Shown one piece after another: positions 45,375 through 54,594 of a DNA stretch of 64,000 nt. The stretch is taken from contig NZ_JAKVIM010000009.1 of NCBI RefSeq assembly GCF_022601715.1, positions 82,190 through 146,189 of the forward strand. The letters run 5' to 3'. The first letter of the stretch is position 1, and the number at the start of each line of letters is the position of its first letter. Source of the DNA: Acinetobacter zhairuonensis. Its GTDB lineage: Bacteria > Pseudomonadota > Gammaproteobacteria > Pseudomonadales > Moraxellaceae. A program made the position numbers and the translations under genes. The notes under the pieces were generated by a model that had not been told where the DNA came from, ran no database searches, and saw only the letters and a list, made by a program, of their open reading frames with translations.

Positions 45375-46517
45375 ATGCTAAGTGTGATATTTAAAAGAAA
45401 AGCACTGGATACCTCGGAAACTGCGTCTTCTGGGCTTTGGCAACTTGCGATGCGCCGTTTAAAGGCAGATCGAATAGCGATGATCTCATTGTTTATAGTG
45501 CTGTGTTATTTTCTGATGTTGCTCTTATCAATGACGGGGGTGATTGCCTCGAACTGGAATAAAGAAGTGGCAGTCAGTTATGCACCACCGACGTTTATTG
45601 GCGCAGCTCCTGTCAGTGAAATATCTGAAAAAGAGGAGGTTCAACCACAAGTTTTACCTGAAAATCCTGTCGATCCTTTAAAAGATGTGATTCGTGAACT
45701 CAATGCCGAAATTGCCAAAGAGCAGGGTACAGGTGCTGCAATAGATTATTATGGCGTAACCGATCCATTGGCTGAAGATATGCGGGCAATTGATCAACAG
45801 CTGGATGGTCATTTACTCGATCAGCAAGTGGAATTAAAACAAACCTTGCCATTTGGTGCCGACAAATGGGGGCAAGATGTGCTGCAAAAAACCATTAAAG
45901 GTGCAGAAACTTCCATTATTGTTGGTGTTGTCGCTGCGCTATTGGCGGTGGTGATTGGTACGGTACTTGGAGCAATTTCGGGCTATTTTGGTGGCTGGGT
46001 CGATGATGTTTTGAACTGGTTTTATAACATCTTTACCTCTATTCCTTATCTGTTATTGATCTTAGCGATTGCAGCGGTATTACAGCAAAAAGGCATTCTC
46101 TCGATTGTCCTGATCCTCGGTTTAACAGGCTGGACGGGGGTTTATCGACTGATTCGTGCCGAGTATATGAAACATACCTCACGTGAGTATGTACTGGCAG
46201 CCAAAGCCATTGGAGTCAGTCATTTTCGACGCATGTTTGTACATATTTTCCCGAACGTCAGTCATATCGCTTTGGTGCAAATCTCCATTCTTGTCGTCGC
46301 GTTTATTAAGTCCGAAGTCATTCTTAGCTTCTTGGGTTTTGGTGTTCCTGTGGGTGTGGTGTCATGGGGCAGTATGCTGAATGAAGCGCAAAGTGAATTG
46401 ATTTTAGGTAAATGGTGGCAACTGGCGGCGGCTTCGGTCGCGATGGCAGTCTTGGTCACGGCATTTTCCATGTTTACCGATGCATTGCGTGATGCATTGG
46501 ACCCAAAACTAAAATAA
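45375..46517 (+). CDS. peptide ABC transporter permease, OppC/DppC type, with large insert
   Basis: 380-residue permease. After the first helix (about residues 32-55) there is an acidic periplasmic insert of about 90 residues (ISEKEEVQPQVLPENPVDPL through IDQQLDGHLLDQ) before the usual PFGADKWGQDVL-type block. OppC proteins are normally near 300 residues. The core and the EAA loop (YVLAAKAIGVSHFRRMFVHIFPN) are normal. The insert could be a docking surface for the peptidase or for one of the binding proteins, but this is inference. Confidence 0.93.
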   Translation: MLSVIFKRKALDTSETASSGLWQLAMRRLKADRIAMISLFIVLCYFLMLLLSMTGVIASNWNKEVAVSYAPPTFIGAAPVSEISEKEEVQPQVLPENPVDPLKDVIRELNAEIAKEQGTGAAIDYYGVTDPLAEDMRAIDQQLDGHLLDQQVELKQTLPFGADKWGQDVLQKTIKGAETSIIVGVVAALLAVVIGTVLGAISGYFGGWVDDVLNWFYNIFTSIPYLLLILAIAAVLQQKGILSIVLILGLTGWTGVYRLIRAEYMKHTSREYVLAAKAIGVSHFRRMFVHIFPNVSHIALVQISILVVAFIKSEVILSFLGFGVPVGVVSWGSMLNEAQSELILGKWWQLAAASVAMAVLVTAFSMFTDALRDALDPKLK

Positions 46518-46524
46518 GAGGTGA

Positions 46525-48249
46525 ATGAACATGACCGAATTAGAGCAAAACTCAATCTTATTAAAAGTTGAAAATCTTAAAGTTAGTTTTAAAGGCGAAA
46601 ATAAACAATATATTGAAACAGTCAAAGGGATTTCATTTGAAATTCCGACCAATACCACGGTTGCCTTAGTCGGTGAATCGGGTAGTGGTAAATCAGTCAC
46701 GTCACTGGCGACCATGGGTTTATTGCCACCAGAGCAAAGTCAAATTTCGGCTGAAAGTAAAATTGTATTTGAGGGGGTTAATTTACTCACGTTGTCCCGA
46801 GCAGAGATGCGCAAGGTCTGTGGTAAGGACATTGCCATGATTTTTCAGGAGCCGATGTCTTCACTCAATCCTGTTTTTACCGTGGGCGATCAAATTGCAG
46901 AAGTGCTCAGACTGCATTTGGCGATGGGGCGTAAGCAAGCCAGAGCACGCACTTTAGAGCTGCTAAAAGAAGTTGGAATACCGTCCGCTGAAACCAAAAT
47001 TGATGCCTATCCCAGCCAACTTTCTGGTGGGCAGCAACAGCGGGTGATGATTGCGATGGCAATTGCCTGTGAACCGAAGTTACTGATTGCAGACGAACCG
47101 ACAACGGCACTGGATGTGACCATCCAAAAGCAAATTCTGGATTTATTACAGGATTTACAACAACGCCGACAAATGTCGATGCTGTTTATCACGCATGATC
47201 TAGCATTGGTCAGTGAAATTGCTGATGAAGTGATCGTGATGCGGCATGGTGAAATTCGTGAGCAAGGTGCAGTCAAGTCAGTTCTTGAACAACCGCAAGA
47301 TATTTATACACGTGCCTTATTACAATGTCGTCCACAATTGTCGCAGCGTCCATTTCGACTGCCAATGATCAGTGATTTTATGCAACAACAAGGTCAAACT
47401 TGGGTAGAGCTAGGTGTAGCCGATCAGCCGCGAGCACAGCGACCACGGGGTTTAAAAGGCAATGAGGAAATTATTCTGGATGTGCGAGATCTGAAGAAAT
47501 CCTTTTATAGTCGTAAAGGATTATTTGGTCGTGAGGAATTTCAAGCCGTCAAAGGGGTGTCATTTCAATTGGCGAAAGGCAAAACCTTGGGCTTGGTCGG
47601 TGAGTCAGGTTCGGGGAAAACCACCATTGGTCTACTGCTGATGCGCTTGCAACAAGCCTCAGGCGGAACCGCTCGGATTTATGGGCAAGATATCTTGGCA
47701 ATGTCGGAGAAGCAGTTTGCCCAGTTTCAACGTAAAATTCAGATTATTTTTCAAAATCCTTATGCATCTTTAAACCCGCGCTTTACCGTGGGACAAATTT
47801 TGTTGGAACCCATGCAGGTGCATGGCATTGGTACTAACGATGCTGAGCGGAAAAAAATCGCTTTGGATTTACTGGAACGGGTGAGTTTACCAGCCTCCGC
47901 ATTTCATCGTTATCCGCATGAGTTTTCTGGTGGGCAGCGACAGCGTATAGCCATTGCCCGATGTTTGACTTTAAAACCGGAAATTCTGATCTGTGATGAA
48001 TCAGTGTCGGCATTAGATGTGTCGGTTCAAGCCCAAGTCTTGAATTTACTGCAAGATTTACAGGATGAATTTGGCTTGAGTTACATCTTTATCTCCCATG
48101 ATCTATCGGTAGTGAAATACATTTCCGATCAAATTATGGTGATGAATCATGGGGATATCGTTGAAATTGCCAACTCGGATGATCTGTATCAGACTCCGCA
48201 GCATGAGTACACCAAACGACTGCTAGGTGCGATTCCAAAAGGCATCTAG
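46525..48249 (+). CDS. double ABC ATPase for peptide import (DppD-DppF fusion type)
   Basis: 574-residue ATPase with both nucleotide-binding domains in one chain. The first has GESGSGKSVTSLA, LSGGQQQRVMIA and LLIADEPTTALD; the second has GESGSGKTTIG, FSGGQRQRIAIA and ICDESVSALD. The linker near residue 285-305 is Gln/Arg-rich. This replaces separate DppD and DppF genes and completes the importer. Start could be ATG 46525 or 46531; AGAGGTGA precedes both. A terminator follows the stop. Confidence 0.95.
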   Translation: MNMTELEQNSILLKVENLKVSFKGENKQYIETVKGISFEIPTNTTVALVGESGSGKSVTSLATMGLLPPEQSQISAESKIVFEGVNLLTLSRAEMRKVCGKDIAMIFQEPMSSLNPVFTVGDQIAEVLRLHLAMGRKQARARTLELLKEVGIPSAETKIDAYPSQLSGGQQQRVMIAMAIACEPKLLIADEPTTALDVTIQKQILDLLQDLQQRRQMSMLFITHDLALVSEIADEVIVMRHGEIREQGAVKSVLEQPQDIYTRALLQCRPQLSQRPFRLPMISDFMQQQGQTWVELGVADQPRAQRPRGLKGNEEIILDVRDLKKSFYSRKGLFGREEFQAVKGVSFQLAKGKTLGLVGESGSGKTTIGLLLMRLQQASGGTARIYGQDILAMSEKQFAQFQRKIQIIFQNPYASLNPRFTVGQILLEPMQVHGIGTNDAERKKIALDLLERVSLPASAFHRYPHEFSGGQRQRIAIARCLTLKPEILICDESVSALDVSVQAQVLNLLQDLQDEFGLSYIFISHDLSVVKYISDQIMVMNHGDIVEIANSDDLYQTPQHEYTKRLLGAIPKGI

Positions 48250-48279
48250 CAAAGTATGTCTTAATGCAGGGTGATAAAA

Positions 48280-48303
48280 AAACCGCCCTAAGGCGGTTTT
48301 TTT
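48280..48303. terminator. bidirectional terminator between importer operon and rluB
   Basis: AAACCGCC/GGCGGTTT with a CTAA loop and T-run, preceded by an A-run. It lies between convergent genes. Confidence 0.9.
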
Positions 48304-48323
48304 AAATATCTGTAGGCAGCTAA

Positions 48324-49427
48324 TTAAAACTTCTTAAAGCTTTTGTTTGTGCCAAATGGTTTACGCGGCGCTTGTTCATCGCGATTGTCGCGTTGACCAT
48401 AAGCGCCTTTGTTGCCAAAGTTGTCAGAACGGTTGTCACGTTGTGCGTAGCCAGAGCTTTGACGTTGTTCACGCTGACCGTAACCTGATTGCGCATTGTC
48501 CTGACGGCGGTGTGTATGACCATTCGGGTTTTCACGACGTTCACGGTTAAATGTTGGTTTTTGTTGACCTTCATCTTCATTGTCACGACGTTGCTGACGT
48601 AAGAAACCACCACGGCGTGCTGCCAAAGGTTTATCTTGCATACGTTCAGTACGACGTTTCGCCATGCCGTACAAACCTGTGCCTTGACGTGGCTTTAATT
48701 CAACTGACTTGGTTAAGTTGTCGATGTCGCCCTTGTCGAGTTCCATCCAGCGACCTGTACGTAATTCGCGTGGCAAAATTACAGTGCCATAACGGGTACG
48801 TAAAAGGCGGCTTACTTTTAAACCTTGTGATTCGAAAATACGACGAACTTCACGGTTACGTCCTTCTTTTACGACCACTTGGTACCAACGGTTAATCCCG
48901 TCACCACCAATTTCAGAGAATGATTCAAACTTGGCTGGACCATCATCCAATACCACACCTTTCAGCATGTTATTTTTAAGTTGAGGGGTCACTTCACCCA
49001 TTACACGTACAGCGTATTCACGCTCAATCTCGTTCGATGGGTGCATTAAACGGTTTGCAAGCTCGCCATCATTTGTGAACAATAACAAGCCAGTCGAGTT
49101 GATATCTAGACGACCCACCATCACCCAGCGATCATTAGCAATGCTTGGCAAATTATCAAATACCGTTGGACGTTGTTCTGGATCGTTACGTGAACAAATT
49201 TCACCTTCTGGTTTGTAGTAAATCAGAACGCGACGACGAATTTCATCTTCAATTTGGAACTGCACTTTACGACCATCGATACGAAGCTCATCGCCTGGCT
49301 CAATACGTTCGCCCACTTGAGCAACACGACCGTTGACACTCACACGACCAGCAGCAATGACCTCTTCCATATAACGGCGAGAGCCTAAACCAACGCGCGC
49401 GAGCACCTTTTGCAATTTTTCACTCAT
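48324..49427 (-). CDS. rluB: 23S rRNA pseudouridine synthase RluB with disordered tail
   Basis: Makes pseudouridine in 23S rRNA (E. coli RluB: U2605). An N-terminal S4 RNA-binding domain (residues 1-60) precedes the catalytic domain with GRLDINSTGLLLFT (Asp108) and EGRNREVRRIFE. From about residue 262 to the end (about 105 residues) the protein turns into an Arg/Gln/Asn/Gly-rich low-complexity tail with near repeats such as GYGQREQRQ, GYAQRDNR and AYGQRDNR. The catalytic call is secure. It sits 41 bp downstream of scpB on the same strand. Confidence 0.92.
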   Translation of the reverse strand: MSEKLQKVLARVGLGSRRYMEEVIAAGRVSVNGRVAQVGERIEPGDELRIDGRKVQFQIEDEIRRRVLIYYKPEGEICSRNDPEQRPTVFDNLPSIANDRWVMVGRLDINSTGLLLFTNDGELANRLMHPSNEIEREYAVRVMGEVTPQLKNNMLKGVVLDDGPAKFESFSEIGGDGINRWYQVVVKEGRNREVRRIFESQGLKVSRLLRTRYGTVILPRELRTGRWMELDKGDIDNLTKSVELKPRQGTGLYGMAKRRTERMQDKPLAARRGGFLRQQRRDNEDEGQQKPTFNRERRENPNGHTHRRQDNAQSGYGQREQRQSSGYAQRDNRSDNFGNKGAYGQRDNRDEQAPRKPFGTNKSFKKF

Positions 49428-49468
49428 GACAGCATAACCTTAGAAATTATCATCAACAGTTCGCCTAT

Positions 49469-50053
49469 TTAAGACTTCGGTGCTTGCGCATCGAGAGCCA
49501 TAAAAGCTTCCTTGGCATCCTGTAGGGGAGGCAATTGACCAATTGATGTTAGGCCAAATGCGTTTAAAAACTGTGGCGTTGTAACCAACAACGCGGGTCT
49601 TCCAGGGAGTTCCCGAAAACCAGATTCTTTAATCCAGTTCCAGTCAAATAGGGTTCTCAGAATTTGACTATTATTCGAGACTCCACGAATTTGTTCAATG
49701 TCCGCACGAGTCACGGGTTGATGGTAAGCCACCACCGCTAAGATTTCGAGCAGAGAAGGCGATAAGCGTGCTGGACGCTCAGGCCAAGTTTGAGTAATGA
49801 TTTGGCGATATTTGGCGCGCACTTGAAAACGGAAACCTTGAGCAGTTTCAACCAGTTCAATCGAGCGACCATGTTGTAACACCATTAATTGTTGGATCAG
49901 TTGGCGCAGTTCAGTTTTGGAATATTGATCTTGAAAGGCTTCTTTCAGGCGTGCTAATGATACAGGTGCATCACTGGCAAAAATAATCGCCTCCAGTTGC
50001 ATTAACATTTCATGCTGCATTTCGGATTGTGAAAACAGATCAACATCGTTCAT
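49469..50053 (-). CDS. scpB: SMC-associated segregation protein ScpB
   Basis: 194-residue condensin subunit made of two winged-helix domains. ScpB binds ScpA and regulates SMC. Family features are LEAIIFASDAPVSLARL near the N-terminus, LLEILAVVAYHQPVTRADIEQIRGV in the middle and GRPALLVTTPQFLNAFGL near the end, all matching ScpB. Its start overlaps the scpA stop by four bases. The matching smc gene is at 18352-21804 in this window. Confidence 0.93.
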   Translation of the reverse strand: MNDVDLFSQSEMQHEMLMQLEAIIFASDAPVSLARLKEAFQDQYSKTELRQLIQQLMVLQHGRSIELVETAQGFRFQVRAKYRQIITQTWPERPARLSPSLLEILAVVAYHQPVTRADIEQIRGVSNNSQILRTLFDWNWIKESGFRELPGRPALLVTTPQFLNAFGLTSIGQLPPLQDAKEAFMALDAQAPKS

Positions 50054-50841
50054 GCCTGAGCTCCTTGAACACTAAGAGGTGCCTCTATGCCTGAACCAAT
50101 AATTTGAATGCGTTGCTGACGTGTCAGTTCAAGCACTGCCATAAAGGTCACGACCACGCCCATACGACCCTGACTCGGTTTTAGCAAATCAATAAATTCT
50201 AACACTTCACCTGCTTGCAGCTTTTGTTCAATAAAGGCAATGCGTTCTTCAAGCAAAACAGGTTCTTGCTCAATTTTATGCATGACGGGTTCTGGGCGGT
50301 TAAACACGCAAAACAAGGCATCATGTAAAAGATTGACAGAAAAGCCTTCATGACGGACTGCAATATCGCCCAGACTGACATTGGTCTCAAACGTATCACG
50401 TTCAAGCACACTCATTTGGCCCAAGCGTTCAGCCGCTTGCTTGACGCGCAGATAGGTTTCTAAGCGGTCAATCAATTCCTGCTTTGGATCTTTTTCCACG
50501 GCAATACTGCATGGTTTCGGCAGTAAAAGGCGAGATTTCAAATCTGCCAATAATGCTGCCATCACCATATAGTCCGCGGTGAGTTCAATATTCAGTGACT
50601 TCATTGCATCCATATAAGACAGATACTGTGCTGCAATGGGAGCAATGTCTAACTGTAATAAGTCGAAACCATTTTTTTGAATCAGGTAAATTAAAAAGTC
50701 GAGTGGTCCTTCGAAATGCTCTAAAAGAATTTCAAATGCAGCTGGAGGAATGTATAAATCCTCGGGGATGGAGTCATGCCATTCATCCAGAACACGGATG
50801 TGCGGCGTATCTTCCATGGCATTATGGACGGGTTGATTCAT
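50050..50841 (-). CDS. scpA: SMC-associated kleisin ScpA
   Basis: 263-residue kleisin that bridges SMC heads with ScpB. After about 30 variable residues the conserved core starts: FEGPLDFLIYLIQKNGFDLLQLDIAPIAAQYLSY, then ADYMVMAALLADLKSRLLLP, and a C-terminal winged helix with MGVVVTFMAVLELTRQQRIQI. It lies upstream of scpB with a 4-bp overlap, so the two are coupled. ScpAB plus SMC replaces the MukBEF system of enterobacteria. Confidence 0.93.
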   Translation of the reverse strand: MNQPVHNAMEDTPHIRVLDEWHDSIPEDLYIPPAAFEILLEHFEGPLDFLIYLIQKNGFDLLQLDIAPIAAQYLSYMDAMKSLNIELTADYMVMAALLADLKSRLLLPKPCSIAVEKDPKQELIDRLETYLRVKQAAERLGQMSVLERDTFETNVSLGDIAVRHEGFSVNLLHDALFCVFNRPEPVMHKIEQEPVLLEERIAFIEQKLQAGEVLEFIDLLKPSQGRMGVVVTFMAVLELTRQQRIQIIGSGIEAPLSVQGAQA

Positions 50842-51171
50842 TACAGTTATTGGCCACGCGAATTTTCAAAGGCATGATTATGTGTTTTCGAATCAGTACT
50901 TAAGGGAGAAAAAGTAGAGGCGATTAAAAAATACATAATTTTAATAGGGCTTAGTGTAATGCATATTCGGGTGTGAATAAATTACTTCACCGTTCAAATA
51001 ACAAAAAAAGCAGTAAGTAAATAGTGGATATTTATTTTGGTGATGATAGATGGAATCCTCTTTTTATATATGTCAGCTAATAAAATGTTGGTGAAACAAC
51101 AGATAAGCAGGTCAAAAGGTGTAGTACATCAGAGTTAGAGTCCAAAACCTCCCTAACTCGGATGAATCACC
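50842..51171. other. 330-bp gap with a long imperfect hairpin
   Basis: No gene. At 51116-51173, AAGGTG...CATC.GAGTTAG pairs with CTAACTC.GATG...CACCTT around an 18-base loop region. The right arm covers the stop of the YciO-type gene and, on that strand, TTTT follows the last arm, so it could serve as a terminator for that gene. The remainder of the gap is AT-rich with nothing recognisable. Confidence 0.5.
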
Positions 51172-51789
51172 TTATTCAAAAGCGCTCACATCTCCTACGC
51201 CTTTACGAATCACTTGGGGATGGTCACCAGATAAATCCACAATACTGGTGGTGCTTAAGGTACCTAATCCACCATCAATAAACACATCAATCCGTTTTTC
51301 CAGTTGCATCTCAATTTCATAAGGATCATCAAGCGGATCGGCAATCCCTGGCAGGATTAGGGTGCTGGTTAGTAGTGGTTCGCCCAATTCTTTCAGCAGC
51401 ATTTGACAAATGGGGTTACTTGGAATGCGTAGACCAATGGTTTTCTTTTTCGGATGCATCAAGCGACGCGGCACTTCACTGGTCGCAGGTAAAATAAAGG
51501 TGGTGACCGCAGGAGTATTGTTTTTCAATAAGCGATACATGGCATTGTCGACTTTTGCATAGGTCGCAATGTCGGATAAATCAGAACAGAGAATCGCGTA
51601 TTGATGTTTCGGTCCTAAGCCACGAATCTGAGAAATGCGTTCCATGGCATTCTTATTCCCGATTTGGCAACCAATGGCATAAGCGGCATCGGTTGGGTAG
51701 ATCACCACGTCACCCGCACGAATGCGTTCCACTGCCTGACTGATTAAGCGCGGTTGTGGATTATCAGGATGTATTCTTAAGTGCAACAT
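51172..51789 (-). CDS. Sua5/YciO/YrdC family protein, YciO type
   Basis: 205-residue member of the family that includes the threonylcarbamoyl-AMP synthases for tRNA t6A. Family features are VIYPTDAAYAIGC near the N-terminus and ISQIRGLGPKHQYAILCSDLSDI, with the lysine/arginine pattern of the nucleotide pocket, and MHPKKKTIGLRIPSNPI. The length and sequence fit the YciO branch, which may not be the main t6A enzyme, so the role is left open. The hairpin at 51116-51173 overlaps its end. Confidence 0.88.
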   Translation of the reverse strand: MLHLRIHPDNPQPRLISQAVERIRAGDVVIYPTDAAYAIGCQIGNKNAMERISQIRGLGPKHQYAILCSDLSDIATYAKVDNAMYRLLKNNTPAVTTFILPATSEVPRRLMHPKKKTIGLRIPSNPICQMLLKELGEPLLTSTLILPGIADPLDDPYEIEMQLEKRIDVFIDGGLGTLSTTSIVDLSGDHPQVIRKGVGDVSAFE

Positions 51790-51866
51790 ATTTTTCTCCT
51801 GATTTTTTATCTATTATCTGCTTAAAATACAGCATGTTGTCATTTAACTTTGATGAATTTCTGTAA

Positions 51867-52529
51867 TTAATCCAGCATTTCACGTTGAAACTCGTCACTT
51901 TGTAATCTTTTGCCACTTCGTGTGCAGTCACAAATGCAGTCAATCAAGTATTTGGCATCGCGTGGTAGCTTTATTTCTCCAGCACAATAACCTTGCACCT
52001 GTGCAAAAACATTGTTTTTAAAGTTAGAACCATCCCCACCTTCACCCGTGAGATTGTCTAAAGAGACACGGAATTTACGTCCAAAGGCCTTGGCGAACAT
52101 CCATTCAATGGCTTGAGGCTTAATTTCGACTTGTTCAAAGAGTGCCTGTTGCTCTTGGGTACGGCCATCAGGTGCGTACCAGTAACCTAGGTCGGGTAGG
52201 AGACGACGTTGTTCACCTGCAATGGTCCAATGGCTAATTTCATGCAATGCACTATTAAAGAAACCATGGGCAAATTGAATGCGAGCAGGGGCATTTTGTG
52301 TTGCGGGGAAATATTCAGGTTCAAAGTCACCTTTGACCAATGTCACATTCAGATGGGAAAACCAATGATTAAAGTGTAAGATGAGCCAATCAACTTGTTC
52401 TGCTTCTGTATACAAATTCTCCCACGTCGAGAGTTGCACTTGGCGGTTTGAAATGTCAGAATCGACAGTTGAAATTGTGCTCACAAGTGATGAATTACTC
52501 ACTTCTGTTTGCGGCTGCAACAGATGCAT
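51867..52529 (-). CDS. epmC: elongation factor P hydroxylase EpmC-like protein
   Basis: 220-residue protein of the YfcM/EpmC family, which hydroxylates the lysylated residue of elongation factor P. The metal-binding region is FFNSALHEISHWTIAG (HExxH at residues 96-100), followed by the family's LPDLGYWYAPDGR. EF-P lysylation genes (epmA, epmB) are not in this window. The N-terminal 30 residues are Ser/Thr-rich and probably variable. The gene is divergent from yceD across 97 bp. Confidence 0.85.
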   Translation of the reverse strand: MHLLQPQTEVSNSSLVSTISTVDSDISNRQVQLSTWENLYTEAEQVDWLILHFNHWFSHLNVTLVKGDFEPEYFPATQNAPARIQFAHGFFNSALHEISHWTIAGEQRRLLPDLGYWYAPDGRTQEQQALFEQVEIKPQAIEWMFAKAFGRKFRVSLDNLTGEGGDGSNFKNNVFAQVQGYCAGEIKLPRDAKYLIDCICDCTRSGKRLQSDEFQREMLD

Positions 52530-52626
52530 GACTTAAGTTACCCAAATGGTCTGTCTAAATAAGTACAAAATTGTATCTTAATCTTTGACAGAGAACTGAT
52601 GAATTTGTAGAATTGCCGCCTTAATT

Positions 52627-53187
52627 ATGTCAGCAAATACCTTTCCGGCACAGATTGAGCCGTTTAAATGGGCCGAACAAGGCTTTACATGGTCAGGTCA
52701 ACTGCCTTTGTCTCGCTTTGTTCGTATTGCTCGTGAAGCTGTTGGATCAATTGATGATCAATTGATTAACATAGACTGTAAGCTATCAATGGATGCGTAT
52801 CATCGCCGTCTTGTATGGCTAGATGGTCGTGTTGAAACGAATGTTCCAATGGAATGTCAACGTTGTTTAGACGTGGTCAACATTAAACTCGTTTCAGATT
52901 TTCATCTAGCTCTAGTGGATGATGAGTCACTGATAGAGCGCTTGGATGAGGATGCTGATTTCATCGTCTTAGGTGAGAGTGAAGCAACAACCAAAGGGAG
53001 CTATGATGCACCTGCGACTGCTGATTTACTCTCTCTGATAGAAGATGAATTGTTATTGTTGATGCCTTTGTCTCCCAAGCATGATGCTTGTGAACATAAG
53101 CACCAACCTGCCGTTGAAGAACTTGTTGAAGAAAAACGGGACAACCCGTTTGATGTTTTGGCAGGTTTGAAGGGTAAACTTAACTAA
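52627..53187 (+). CDS. yceD: YceD/DUF177 23S rRNA accumulation protein
   Basis: 186-residue protein needed for normal 23S rRNA levels in bacteria and plants. The conserved CxRC-type motif is MECQRCLDVV (about residues 76-85), and later acidic stretches plus a LLLMPLSPKHDAC segment match the family. It is almost always upstream of rpmF, as here (77 bp). No strong Shine-Dalgarno sequence precedes ATG 52627. Direct biochemical role is not settled. Confidence 0.9.
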   Translation: MSANTFPAQIEPFKWAEQGFTWSGQLPLSRFVRIAREAVGSIDDQLINIDCKLSMDAYHRRLVWLDGRVETNVPMECQRCLDVVNIKLVSDFHLALVDDESLIERLDEDADFIVLGESEATTKGSYDAPATADLLSLIEDELLLLMPLSPKHDACEHKHQPAVEELVEEKRDNPFDVLAGLKGKLN

Positions 53188-53264
53188 TTTTTGTGTTATA
53201 CTCTCGCGTATAAGACAACTGAATTTGTTCTGATCCATATTTTTTCGATTTGTAAGGAGCCATC

Positions 53265-53447
53265 ATGGCCGTTCAGCAAAACCGTAAAAGTCGCTCTCGC
53301 CGTGACATGCGCCGTTCACATGACGCTTTAACCGAGAATGCATTAACTGTAGACCAAGCTACTGGTGAAACGCATCGTCGTCACCACGTAACTAAAGATG
53401 GTATCTACCGTGGTCGTCAATTGTTCGCTAAAGCATCTGCTGAATAA
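53265..53447 (+). CDS. rpmF: 50S ribosomal protein L32
   Basis: 60-residue basic ribosomal protein. It starts [22 protein letters not shown], the L32 signature, and continues [24 protein letters not shown] lies 8 bases upstream. No zinc-binding cysteines are present, so it is the C-minus form. It follows yceD and is ended by its own terminator. Confidence 0.97.
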   Translation: MAVQQNRKSRSRRDMRRSHDALTENALTVDQATGETHRRHHVTKDGIYRGRQLFAKASAE

Positions 53448-53485
53448 TTGTCGAAGCATTAAGCTTAAAGCTTAGTGAAAAAATT

Positions 53486-53508
53486 GGGAGCGTAAGCTCC
53501 CTTTTTTT
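53486..53508 (+). terminator. intrinsic terminator after rpmF
   Basis: GGGAGC/GCTCCC stem with a GTAA tetraloop and seven or more T. It separates yceD-rpmF from the fab genes. Confidence 0.9.
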
Positions 53509-53607
53509 GTCTCCAATTTTTGTTGTATTTCGCAATTACCAAAAACAAAATTAAGTGTTAAATTTCCGATCCAAGAATGAGCAGTGACTACATAAAGGAT
53601 TTTTTAT

Positions 53608-54594
53608 ATGTCTGCTAGACCACTCGAACAAGCAGCTCAAGCAACAAAAACTGCATTTGTGTTTCCAGGTCAAGGTTCGCAAAAAGCTGGCATGCTGGCT
53701 GAACTTGCTGAACAGTTTAGTGGTGTTCGTGACACGTTCGCGGAAGCTTCTGAAGCCCTTGGTTTTGATTTGTGGCATATTGCCCAAAGCGGTGAAGGCT
53801 TAGATCAAACTGAATTCACTCAACCTGTATTGCTTACAGCCAGTATTGCTTTATGGCGTGTATGGTTAGAGTTGGGCGGTGTTGCGCCTAAATACCTTGC
53901 CGGTCATTCACTTGGTGAATACAGTGCTTTAGTTGCTGCTGGTGCAATGTCATTGGGCGATGCTGTAAAGTTGGTGAACTTGCGTGGCAAGCTCATGCAA
54001 AATGCTGTGCCTCAAGGCAAAGGCGCAATGGCAGCGATTTTGGGTCTAGAAGATGCCAAAGTTATTGAGTTGTGTGCTGAAGTAACGGCACAAGGTCAGG
54101 GTTCTGTAGACGCTGCGAACTACAATGCGCAAGGTCAAGTGGTTATTGCGGGTGAGAAGGCGGCTGTAGAAGCGGTGATGGCAATTGCAAAAGAACAATC
54201 AGGCAAAGCAATTGCACTTCCTGTGTCTGTGCCATCACATTGTTCGCTAATGAAACCTGCTGCCGAACAATTTGCACTTGCTTTGGAACAAACTGCCATT
54301 GAGCTACCTAGCATTCCTGTAATACAAAATGTCAACGCGGAAATCGCGACAGATGTAGCGCAATTACGTCAGGCATTAACTGCACAATTGTACCAATCCG
54401 TACAATGGACCAAAACCATGCAGTTTGTGCAGGATCAAGGCATTCAATTTATTGTTGAGTGTGGTCCAGGTAACGTACTTGCCAATCTTGCGAAGCGTTT
54501 ACCAAATATTGATAAAGCATTCCCACTCGACACCAAAGGTCGTATGGAGGATGCACTGAATGCCATTTTAGTGGCAGAAGGGAAAATTGCATGA
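53608..54594 (+). CDS. fabD: malonyl-CoA:ACP transacylase FabD
   Basis: Loads malonate from CoA onto acyl carrier protein for fatty acid synthesis. Motifs are FVFPGQGSQKAGM near residue 18 and the nucleophile in GHSLGEYSA (Ser101); VSVPSHCSLM holds the catalytic His. The 328 residues include about a dozen extra residues before the core. AAAGGA is upstream of ATG 53608. It overlaps fabG by four bases, so fabD, fabG and acpP are one unit. Confidence 0.96.
   Translation: MSARPLEQAAQATKTAFVFPGQGSQKAGMLAELAEQFSGVRDTFAEASEALGFDLWHIAQSGEGLDQTEFTQPVLLTASIALWRVWLELGGVAPKYLAGHSLGEYSALVAAGAMSLGDAVKLVNLRGKLMQNAVPQGKGAMAAILGLEDAKVIELCAEVTAQGQGSVDAANYNAQGQVVIAGEKAAVEAVMAIAKEQSGKAIALPVSVPSHCSLMKPAAEQFALALEQTAIELPSIPVIQNVNAEIATDVAQLRQALTAQLYQSVQWTKTMQFVQDQGIQFIVECGPGNVLANLAKRLPNIDKAFPLDTKGRMEDALNAILVAEGKIA

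Noticed and set aside
48551..48895. 114-codon ORF antisense to rluB
   Set aside because: Shadow of the Arg-rich tail and catalytic domain; no start signal.
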